A stretch of 12,192 nucleotides of DNA from Patulibacter sp041648495 (GTDB taxonomy: Bacteria > Actinomycetota > Thermoleophilia > Solirubrobacterales > Solirubrobacteraceae), in the NCBI GenBank assembly GCA_041648495.1, contig JBAZOW010000090.1, positions 1-12,192 on the forward strand. The letters run 5' to 3'. A model generated the notes under the pieces. That model ran no database searches and had not been told where the DNA came from. It worked only from the letters and a program-made list of their open reading frames with translations. The position numbers were made by a program, and so were the translations under genes. Positions within the stretch are counted from its first letter, which is position 1. Every line of letters starts with the position of its first letter. This document shows positions 5,063-12,192 of the stretch, in pieces.

Positions 5063-8000
5063 CTAGCCGGTCACGCCACCCGGCCGCGCGGCGAGCGCCG
5101 GGGTCACCCGGACGGTCGCCGAGGCACTGCGGCGGGACACGTTGCGACCGGACAGCACGGCCCGGTTGCGGACCGTGCGGGTCTCGTCCGAGCGCTCGGT
5201 CCGGGCGACGATCCGGAACCGCTTGGTCTGGTTGGCGCGCATGAACGGCACCGTCCAGCAGGCCTGGCCGCGGCTGAACCGCGCGCCGGTCGCCCGGACG
5301 AACGTCAGGCCGCGCGGCAGGCGGTCGCAGATCCGCACGTCGCTGCCGGCGTGCTTGCCCATCTTCGCGGTGATCGTGAACGTCACGCGCTCGCCACCGC
5401 GGACCTCGCGCTTCGACGCGGTCTTGCGGATCGTCGCGGCGGACCGCCGGACGTTCACCCGCACGCCGGCGACCGCCGTGTTGTCGAGCACCCGCTGCTC
5501 GCCCTGGCCGGCGGCCTGGACGCTGACCGTGTTGCGCAGGTCGCCGGGCGACTCCGGCGTGACCCGCACGTCGACGGTGACGGTCTGACCCGGAGCGATC
5601 GCCCCGAGCCGGCAGCTCGCGCTGCTGCCGTCGATCGTGCACTCGCCCTGCTGCGGCGTGATCCGCGTGATCCGGGCGGCGCGGTTCATCGTGTCGGTCA
5701 TCCGCGCGTCGGTGGCGGTTACGCCCCCGACGTTGGTGACCTGGATCCGGTACGTCAGCGGCTGGCCGAGCATCGGCTGCGTGGTGCTGGCGGTCTTCGT
5801 CACCCGCAGGTCGGGGCTCGTCGGCGGCGCGGGGGAGACCACGACATCGGCGGTGGCGACGTTGTTGCCCTTGTCCGGGTCCGGCGTCGGGCTCGCCACG
5901 GTGGCCACGTTGCGCAGCGTCTGCTCGCCCGCGTTGGCCGCGACGTCGGCTGCGACCGTGATCTGCGCGCTGGCGCCGGGCGCCAGGGTGCCGAGATCGC
6001 AGAGCACCTCGCGACCGCCGCCCCGGCAGCTGCCGACGCTGGGCTGCGCGGCGTGGAAGGCCGTGCCCACCGGCAGGTCGTCACGGACGACGACCGCCTC
6101 GGCGGCCGTCGGCCCGTTGTTGACCACGGTCAGGATCCACGACGCCTGGCCCCCGGCGACGGCCGCGACGGCCGTCTTGGTGATCGCCAGGTCGGCGACG
6201 TCGCCGACCGTGGTCTCGACCTGCGAGCTGTCGTTGTCGGGGTTCAGGTCGACCTCGTTGACGGTGACCGACGCGACGTTCGTCAGCGTCTGGCCGCCGA
6301 GCTCGTTCGGCACGAAGACGACGATCTCGTGCGCGACCGTGTCACCCGTGGCCAGGTCGCCGATCACGCAGGTCACGGTCCGCTCGACCAGGGCGCACCC
6401 GGCGTCCGCCGAGCGGAACTCGACCCCCGGGGGCAGCTGGTCGGTGACCGTCACGCCGGTGGCGTCGGACGGACCGTGGTTGGTCGTCGTCAGCCGGTAG
6501 GTCAGCTCCGCGTTCCCGTCGACCTGCGTCGGGGCGCTCTTGACGACCCCGACGTCGCTGGCGGCGAGGATCGTCACGTCCGCCGTGTCCTCGTTGTCGT
6601 CCTCGTCGACCTCCGGGGTCTCGCTGGACGCCGTCGCCGTGTTCGTCGTCGTGCCCGGCAGATCACCGCGCGCGGTGATCGTGACGGTCGCGCTGGCGTC
6701 CTTCGCGAGGTCGCCGAAGTCGCACTCGACCCGGTTCGGGGCGTCCTCGACCCGGCAGGTGCCGACGTCGCTGGAAGCCTCGAGCGCGGTGATGCCGGTC
6801 GGCATCTCGTCGAGCAGCGTCGCGTCGACCGCGGTCGACGGACCCTGGTTCTCGACCGTGACCTGGTATTCGAACGGCACGCTCTGGGGGACCGGGAGCG
6901 CCGGAGCGCTCTTGGTGGTCTTCAGGTTGGCGGCCGGTCCGACCTCGGTGACGGCCGTCGAGTCGTCGTTGTCCGGGTTGCGGTCGAGCTCCTCGGCGGC
7001 GACCTTCGCGGTGTTGCTGAGGGACGCGTCGGCCGACGTCCACGGCACGTGGACCGTGATCGTCAGCTCGACGGCCGGGTCGTCCTCGGTGGTCACCGGC
7101 AACGACGCCAGCGCGCAGCGGACGACGCCCTCGGCGTGCTCGCAGCCCTCCGAAGCGGACACGAAGCTCACGCCATCGGGCAGCTCGTCCTCGACGACCA
7201 CGTTGGTCGCCGGCGACGGCCCGTTGTTGCTGACCTTCAGGGTGTACGTCAGGTCGCTGTTGGCGGCGACCGTCTCCAGCGCGGTCTTCTCGATCCCGAC
7301 GTCCGCGACCGGGGCGACGGTCACGTCGACGTCGTCCTCGTTGTTGGTGAGGTCGGACTCGCTGGTCGTGGTGGCCGCGGTCGCGACGTTGTTGAACGTC
7401 CCGACGTCGACCGCCCGCGCGGTGATCGTCACCGTCGCGGTCTCACCGGGCTCGAGGGTGCCGAGCGCACAGTTCACCGTGTTGGTGGCCGCGGTCGGGG
7501 TGCAGGTGCCGTTGGTGGTGGCCGGCGCGGTGTCCGCCAGGACCACGCCGTCCGGCAGCTCGTCTTCCAGCGTGACGTTCACCGCGTCGGACGGACCGTC
7601 GTTGCGGACCTTGACCTCGTAGGTGAACTCGTCACCCTGGTGAACGTCCGCGTCCGAGACGGTCTTGGTGACGTCCAGGTCGGCGGCGGGCGAGAGCGAC
7701 CGGCTGGCCGTGCTCGTGTTGTTCGTGGCGTTCCCGTCCGGGCTCGTGCTCGACACCGTGGCGGTGTTCGAGAGCGTCCCGGTCGCGTCGGCGTTGATCG
7801 TGGCCGTCACCGTGAACGTCTCCGACGCTCCGACCTCCAGCGTGCCGACGTCGCAGGTCAGGACCTGGCGGATGACGGCGCAGCCGGGCGCGGAGACGAG
7901 GGTGAGGGTGTCGGGAATCTCGTCTTCGACCTTCACGTCGGTCGCGACCGACGGACCGTGGTTGGTCGTCTCGATCTCGTAGGTCACGCTCTGACCGGGA

Positions 8001-11000
8001 ACCAGGTTGCCGGTCGGCGCGCTGATCGTCTTCTCGACCCCGACGTCGGTCGAGACCGTGGTGGTCAGCGAGCCGTCGTCGGTCACCGGATCGGTGATCT
8101 CCCGCGAGACGACGCTGACACCGTTGCGCACGACCGTGTCGGCGGCCAGGTGGTCGGCGATCCGCACCGGAACGGTGATCGTCACGCTGCCGCCGGCCGG
8201 GATCGACGCGATCCGCCAGCCGATCGTCGTGGTGTCGTCGTCGGCGTCGTCCTCGTCACCCTCGTCGACGACGGGGGCGACCTCGCTGAACCCGGTCGCC
8301 GGGGACGCCGTGGCGGTCCCGGCGGTGTAGGTCTGGTGGGCCTGCAGCACGTCGGTCACCACGACGTCACGCGCCGGGGCGTTGGTGCTGGTGTTGCGGA
8401 TGACCACCGAGTAGTTGGCGGTCGTGCCGGCCGTCGCGTTCGCGCCGTCCGGCGTCTTGGCGACGGTCAGCGTCGGCAGGCGCAGGGTGGCGTCGGCCGT
8501 GTCGTCGTCGGCGTAGGGGCCGTCGGCGCTCTCGGTCGCGCCGCTCTCGTCCGCGGCCGCGACGGCGGCCAGGTTGCGCTGCGGGTTCGGGCGGGGCTTG
8601 GACCCCAGGGTGGGCGTGGCGGTGAAGGTCAGGACGACCTGGCCGCCGGGAGCGATGTCGCCGACGTTCGCCCAGGTCAGGGCGTCACCGGTGGCCAACG
8701 CCGTGATCTCCGGCTCGGAGTCGAAATCGGTGACCGAGGGAGCCGGCGCGAACGCGGCCGAGTCCTCGTCGTAGCTCCAGCCCGCGGGCAGGACGTCGCT
8801 GACCTTGACGTCCTTCGCCGTCGAGGACGGCGACGGGTTGGTGATCACGACGCGCCAGGGGAGCGACTCGCCGATCTCGGCGGGCGCGGATTCGAGGAAG
8901 CCACCCGCCCCGTTGCTCACGCCCGTGGTCTTCTGGACCGTGACGTTGGGCAGGCGGACGTCGAGCGTGACCGTGTCGGTCGGCGGGTTGGTCGTGTACT
9001 CGCGGAACCCGTCGTCGGGGTCCGCGGTGCGCTCGGCCTCGCTCGCGTTCCAGTAGGACGGGACCGTGGCGGTGTTGACCACCGTCTCGTTCGCGCTCAG
9101 CTCGGACGAGGCGACCAGGTCGGCGGTGTAGGTCAGCGTGACCGAGGCGCCGGGGGCCAGGGGACCCGGAATGGTCCAGGCCAGGCTGCCGTCATCGCCG
9201 TCGCCGTCGACGACGGTCGCGCTGCCGGCGGGGGAGACCCCCGCGGCGGTCGCGACCACGTTGGTCAGCTTCGCGCTCGGCGTGTCGGTCACGTCGACGT
9301 CGTAGGCCGGCGACGTGCCGGTGTTGGTCACCGTCAGCGTGTAGGTGTAGTCGTCGCCCGGGACGGTGGTGCGCCGATCGATGTCGTTGCCGACCGGGAT
9401 CCCGCTGACGTGCTTGTTCAGCGTGATCCGCGGCTCGGTGACGATCACCGACGCGGGGACCTGCGTGGAGCGCTGGTCGTAGGTGACGAGGTTCGGGAAC
9501 CCGGTCAGCGGGGCCGTCTGCTTGTTGGTCGCGTTGTAGAGGACCTGGACGTTGTTGGTCAGCACGTCCCCGGCCTCGACCGCGCCGGAGACGGCGAGGA
9601 AGTAGTCCTGGGTGATCCGACCCTGGTAGGTCAGGCGGATCGTGCGGGCCTCGGGGGCCGCCGCGATGTCGTCGAGGAAGAACCCGTGCTGCGCCTGACC
9701 GGAGACGATGCTCCGACCGGGCATCGCGATCGCGTTCGGCGCGGCCGCGGTGCCCGTGAACGCGCAGTCCGGCAGGCAGGCCGACTGGACGCTGCCCGGG
9801 ACGTACTCGACGCCGTCGGGCAGGTAGTCGTTGAACAGCAGGTCGTAGAAGACGACGTTCGCCGGCAGCGTGTACTCGACGGTGTAGTCGATCAGGTCAC
9901 CGACGGTCGCCCGCGGCGAGACCGCGGTCTTGGTCAGCGTGCCGCCCTGCACGGTCAGCGGCCACGTCGACGTCGACGTGTAGCCGGTGCTGTACGTCGA
10001 GTCGGGGGTTCGCTCGTTCGCGTCGGTGCCGTTGAGGCTCGTGCCCGTGGCGGTCACGCTGTTCGTGTAGACGGCCCCGGCCGGAGCGGGGGTGTCGACG
10101 TCGGCGTCGTAGATCAGGAACGTGAAGTCGGCGGGGGCGAGCGTGCCGATCGTCGACCAGGTGATCGTGCGGCTGCCCGCGTTCCAGGTGCCGACCGGGA
10201 ATCCGGAGACCCCGACCTGGTCGCCCGTCGCCGTCACCGGGGTGCCGTCGGTCTTGCGTGGCGTGATGCCGACGGGGACGGTGTCGACGGCCAGGGTCTG
10301 GTGGCTCGGCGCGACGCTCGCGGCCGACTGGTTGCGGACCTCGATCGTGTAGCGGACCCCGTCACCGGCCGAGACGGTGCTGGTCGGCTCGATGAGCGGA
10401 CTGGCCACCGGGCTGGCGACCTTCGTGGTCGTCAGGTTCGGCTCGACGATCGTGACGTTGGGGGCGGTCGCGACCTTCGTGGTGTTGGCGATGTCACCGC
10501 TGTTCAACCGCCACGCGAGCGAGGCCGAGTTCGGCAGCGTCTGGCCGCGGCGGTTGGCGTTGGCCGGCGTCGTGACGTCGCGCACCCGCACGCGGAACGT
10601 GAGGTCGAAGACCGCGTCGGTGGTCCCCGAGTTGACGTACGGGCCGCCGAAGCTCGCGGTCAGCGTGTTGGCGCTCGCGCCCGTCACGGGGGCCGGTGAT
10701 GCCGCGCTGCCGCCGCTCTGACTGACGCCGGGGGCCGGGCTGGTGAGCAGCTCCATCCGCGCGTTGACCGCGTCGGTCAGCGTCGGGGTGCCGAACAGCG
10801 TCGTGCCGGCCGGAACCGTCAGCCGGACGCGGTAGTCGATCGTCTCGCCGATCGTCGCCTGGGACGCGGCGTTGTTGCCGGCCTCGTTGACGCTGGTCGT
10901 GATGACCGACTTCGCGAGGGTGACGTCCCGCAGCGTGACCGACGCGGGATCGTCGGCGCGCGGGGCGTTGGTGGTCGTCCGCGTCGGGTCGATGTTGCTG

Positions 11001-12192
11001 GCCGGGACGAACGGCTGCGACCCGCCGCTGTTGGTGTCGCGGGCGTACTCGACGACGCCGGCGGTGTTGGTCAGCGTCGCCGCGGGGCGCTGGCCCTGCG
11101 GCACGACGACCTGGTAGGTCAGGTCCGTGGTCCCGTCGACCGGGACGGTCACGCCGGGGCTCCAGGTGATCCGGGAGTTGGTGGTCAGCGGGATCTGCGC
11201 GCAGGTGCCGCCGTTGGAGATCGAGAGCGCGACCACGTCGGCGCAGGTGACGCCGGCCGGGAGGTTGTCCCAGACCACGGTCCGGACCGCCGGGCTGTCG
11301 CCACGGTTGGACAGCCGCACGCGGTAGTTGACCGTGGCGCCGACGCCGACGTTGGTGGCGTTGCCGCCCGAGATCGTCGCGGTGCCGACCGGGCTCACGG
11401 CCGTCACGTCCTTGACCAGGCCGACGACCGGCTTGACGATCTCGGCCTCGACGCGGTCGCGCAGCGAGAAGGTCTCGCCGCCGGTGTTCCGGTAGGCCAG
11501 CTTCATCAGGTTGCCGGTGACCGACTGCTCCGCGTTGACCGGCACCGCGCCGGCGGTGGCCGTGGTCGCGAAGGTCCACTCGAAGACCTGGTTCGCGGTG
11601 TCGACGTCGGTCAGGGCCCAGGCCAGCACGCGGTCGCTGACCGCGGCGCTGTCGTCGACCGTCAGGCCGCCGATCGTGTTGCGGCTGGTCGGCTGCGCGG
11701 AGCCGGTCTCGTAGACGAGGCCGGCCGGGAGGAAGTCGCGGATCTCCGGCTCGCCGGTGTCGACGGTCGAGGAGAAGTCGACGCGCAAACGCCAGCAGAT
11801 CCGGTCGCCGACGCCGTAGGTCGGGACCGCCGGAGCGTCGACGTAGGCGTTGGGGTTGGCGGTCTGCGCGGCCGAGCAGCTGACCGGCGTCGGGACGCCG
11901 GCGGGGTTGAGCACGGTCTTGTCGATCGAGATCCCGCCCGACGTCTGGGACGCCGAGGAGGTGTCGACCACGGTCCGCGAGTCGGGGCCGTCGCCGTCGA
12001 TCCGCGGCTCCGGGCCGTCGTTGCACTCGAGGTTCCCGTTGACGCAGATCCGCTGGTCGTCACCGGTCACGTCGACCCGGTTGGTCCAGCTGTCGCCGGC
12101 GCGCACGGGGTTGGCGGCGTCGTTGGCGAAGTTCTGCTGGTAGAAGCGGCGGGTCCGGGTCGGGAAGGTCACCGTGTACTCGTCCGACGGCG
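5063..12192 (-). CDS. Giant DUF11/isopeptide-module repeat surface protein (N-terminus outside window)
   Basis: The frame is open through the window edge; the GTG at 12172 is internal, so the start and any signal peptide are missing. Residues below count from that GTG (2369 to the TAG). After a fragment ending one module (residues 1-77), 16 modules follow, each opening with a strand like DLxVTKT, with Lys at 85, 254, 421, 584, 748, 920, 1081, 1239, 1381, 1503, 1629, 1754, 1878, 1999, 2126 and 2250. Each has a middle xDxLPxG-like turn and a last strand like LxNTATV. These match DUF11 (PF01345, TIGR01451) and, in the longer N-terminal modules, the fimbrial isopeptide D2 type (TIGR04226). It is probably an extracellular rod or adhesin. 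The 24 cysteines fall in local pairs. The last module is strongly basic (residues 2241-2369: 30 Arg/Lys, 7 Asp/Glu) and ends ALAARPGGVTG, with no LPXTG, membrane helix or known wall-binding repeat. No frameshift or internal stop is seen. Confidence 0.9.
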   Translation of the reverse strand, partial: PSDEYTVTFPTRTRRFYQQNFANDAANPVRAGDSWTNRVDVTGDDQRICVNGNLECNDGPEPRIDGDGPDSRTVVDTSSASQTSGGISIDKTVLNPAGVPTPVSCSAAQTANPNAYVDAPAVPTYGVGDRICWRLRVDFSSTVDTGEPEIRDFLPAGLVYETGSAQPTSRNTIGGLTVDDSAAVSDRVLAWALTDVDTANQVFEWTFATTATAGAVPVNAEQSVTGNLMKLAYRNTGGETFSLRDRVEAEIVKPVVGLVKDVTAVSPVGTATISGGNATNVGVGATVNYRVRLSNRGDSPAVRTVVWDNLPAGVTCADVVALSISNGGTCAQIPLTTNSRITWSPGVTVPVDGTTDLTYQVVVPQGQRPAATLTNTAGVVEYARDTNSGGSQPFVPASNIDPTRTTTNAPRADDPASVTLRDVTLAKSVITTSVNEAGNNAASQATIGETIDYRVRLTVPAGTTLFGTPTLTDAVNARMELLTSPAPGVSQSGGSAASPAPVTGASANTLTASFGGPYVNSGTTDAVFDLTFRVRVRDVTTPANANRRGQTLPNSASLAWRLNSGDIANTTKVATAPNVTIVEPNLTTTKVASPVASPLIEPTSTVSAGDGVRYTIEVRNQSAASVAPSHQTLAVDTVPVGITPRKTDGTPVTATGDQVGVSGFPVGTWNAGSRTITWSTIGTLAPADFTFLIYDADVDTPAPAGAVYTNSVTATGTSLNGTDANERTPDSTYSTGYTSTSTWPLTVQGGTLTKTAVSPRATVGDLIDYTVEYTLPANVVFYDLLFNDYLPDGVEYVPGSVQSACLPDCAFTGTAAAPNAIAMPGRSIVSGQAQHGFFLDDIAAAPEARTIRLTYQGRITQDYFLAVSGAVEAGDVLTNNVQVLYNATNKQTAPLTGFPNLVTYDQRSTQVPASVIVTEPRITLNKHVSGIPVGNDIDRRTTVPGDDYTYTLTVTNTGTSPAYDVDVTDTPSAKLTNVVATAAGVSPAGSATVVDGDGDDGSLAWTIPGPLAPGASVTLTYTADLVASSELSANETVVNTATVPSYWNASEAERTADPDDGFREYTTNPPTDTVTLDVRLPNVTVQKTTGVSNGAGGFLESAPAEIGESLPWRVVITNPSPSSTAKDVKVSDVLPAGWSYDEDSAAFAPAPSVTDFDSEPEITALATGDALTWANVGDIAPGGQVVLTFTATPTLGSKPRPNPQRNLAAVAAADESGATESADGPYADDDTADATLRLPTLTVAKTPDGANATAGTTANYSVVIRNTSTNAPARDVVVTDVLQAHQTYTAGTATASPATGFSEVAPVVDEGDEDDADDDTTTIGWRIASIPAGGSVTITVPVRIADHLAADTVVRNGVSVVSREITDPVTDDGSLTTTVSTDVGVEKTISAPTGNLVPGQSVTYEIETTNHGPSVATDVKVEDEIPDTLTLVSAPGCAVIRQVLTCDVGTLEVGASETFTVTATINADATGTLSNTATVSSTSPDGNATNNTSTASRSLSPAADLDVTKTVSDADVHQGDEFTYEVKVRNDGPSDAVNVTLEDELPDGVVLADTAPATTNGTCTPTAATNTVNCALGTLEPGETATVTITARAVDVGTFNNVATAATTTSESDLTNNEDDVDVTVAPVADVGIEKTALETVAANSDLTYTLKVSNNGPSPATNVVVEDELPDGVSFVSASEGCEHAEGVVRCALASLPVTTEDDPAVELTITVHVPWTSADASLSNTAKVAAEELDRNPDNDDSTAVTEVGPAANLKTTKSAPALPVPQSVPFEYQVTVENQGPSTAVDATLLDEMPTGITALEASSDVGTCRVEDAPNRVECDFGDLAKDASATVTITARGDLPGTTTNTATASSETPEVDEDDNEDTADVTILAASDVGVVKSAPTQVDGNAELTYRLTTTNHGPSDATGVTVTDQLPPGVEFRSADAGCALVERTVTCVIGDLATGDTVAHEIVVFVPNELGGQTLTNVASVTVNEVDLNPDNDSSQVETTVGDVADLAITKTAVAAVAGGQASWILTVVNNGPTAAEAVVVRDDLPVGTAFHAAQPSVGSCRGGGREVLCDLGTLAPGASAQITVAADVAANAGEQTLRNVATVASPTPDPDKGNNVATADVVVSPAPPTSPDLRVTKTASTTQPMLGQPLTYRIQVTNVGGVTATDARMTDTMNRAARITRITPQQGECTIDGSSASCRLGAIAPGQTVTVDVRVTPESPGDLRNTVSVQAAGQGEQRVLDNTAVAGVRVNVRRSAATIRKTASKREVRGGERVTFTITAKMGKHAGSDVRICDRLPRGLTFVRATGARFSRGQACWTVPFMRANQTKRFRIVARTERSDETRTVRNRAVLSGRNVSRRSASATVRVTPALAARPGGVTG
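5102..8050 (-). repeat. Array of eight short DUF11 modules (modules 9-16), about 124-residue pitch
   Basis: Residues 1375-2357 of the giant protein. Module lysines are spaced 122, 126, 125, 124, 121, 127 and 124 residues apart. Each module has one Cys pair: 1431/1440, 1557/1568, 1677/1686, 1806/1817, 1926/1935, 2049/2058, 2178/2187 and 2282/2305, so seven pairs are 9-11 apart and the last is 23 apart. A recurring VEDELPDG-type turn and an acidic/Asn linker such as LNPDNDSS or RNPDNDDS sit at equal positions. Modules 10-13 are the most similar, suggesting recent duplication. Confidence 0.88.
8051..11941 (-). repeat. Array of eight long isopeptide-like modules (modules 1-8), about 165-residue pitch
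   Basis: Residues 78-1374 of the giant protein. Module lysines are spaced 169, 167, 163, 164, 172, 161 and 158 residues apart, and 142 at the junction with the short array. Insertions between the LP turn and the last Asn strand account for the extra length. Cysteine pairs occur only in modules 1 (99/126), 2 (310/324) and 5 (799/803); the other five have none. Modules 6 and 8 contain acidic loops, VDGDGDD and DEGDEDDADDD. Confidence 0.82.

Noticed and set aside
9963..9980. Perfect 18-bp palindrome CACGTCGACGTCGACGTG inside the giant gene
   Set aside because: It follows from alternating ACG and TCG-type codons for a Thr-Ser run (TSTST); its position inside coding sequence gives no reason to call it an operator.
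5351..10699. A 1782-residue open frame on the plus strand, opposite the giant DUF11 gene
   Set aside because: Its translation is a low-complexity Arg/Gly/Val/Asp mixture with no domain. It is the expected by-product of GC-rich codons on the real strand, where stop codons are rare, and it lies wholly within the DUF11 array.
5102..11941. Reading the module array as a CRISPR-like or satellite DNA repeat
   Set aside because: The repetition is at protein level with diverged DNA and one uninterrupted frame; there are no short identical repeats with unique spacers.

Overview
The window is GC-rich, with dense GC-ending codons, Asp/Glu/Arg/Ala-rich proteins, a TTG start and one probable leaderless gene. 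This fits a high-GC actinomycete. Large secreted DUF11/isopeptide-type repeat proteins, together with a C-terminal beta domain ending in an R-x-Y-x-x-C motif, suggest Thermoleophilia (Solirubrobacterales; a Conexibacter, Patulibacter or Solirubrobacter relative). That placement comes from recalled family distribution and was not computed. There are no RNA genes, mobile elements or CRISPR arrays that I can support.

Layout from left to right: (1) the 3' end of a plus-strand gene encoding a Thr/Val/Leu heptad-repeat protein (2-508); (2) a short gap with two adjacent strong hairpins, the second carrying a possible Shine-Dalgarno in its loop; (3) a zinc-independent MDR-type NAD(P)H oxidoreductase (556-1476, plus); (4) a convergent secreted protein with a jelly-roll-like domain, one DUF11 domain and a very basic tail (1489-2922, minus); (5) a 279-bp divergent intergenic region with a perfect 16-bp palindrome, a -10-like box next to the minus-strand ATG, and two hairpins on the helicase side; (6) a full-length DEAD-box RNA helicase with a DbpA-type RNA-binding C-terminus (3202-4938, plus); (7) a 124-bp convergent gap filled with three consecutive hairpins; (8) a giant minus-strand repeat protein (5063 to beyond 12192) with at least 16 complete DUF11/isopeptide-like modules. 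It occupies 58% of the window and its N-terminus lies outside.

The genes do not form an evident pathway. The oxidoreductase and helicase look like ordinary housekeeping or stress genes. The two DUF11 proteins are the accessory theme: both are predicted to be extracellular, and both end in a strongly cationic C-terminal region without a sortase motif or membrane anchor. All 16 modules of the giant protein keep a Lys...Asp...Asn triad at equivalent positions, which is the arrangement expected for intramolecular isopeptide bonds. The single DUF11 domain of the smaller protein has lost all three residues. This contrast, and the two-part architecture of the giant protein (eight modules at about 165-residue pitch, then eight at about 124 with a regular cysteine pair), are the most interesting observations here.
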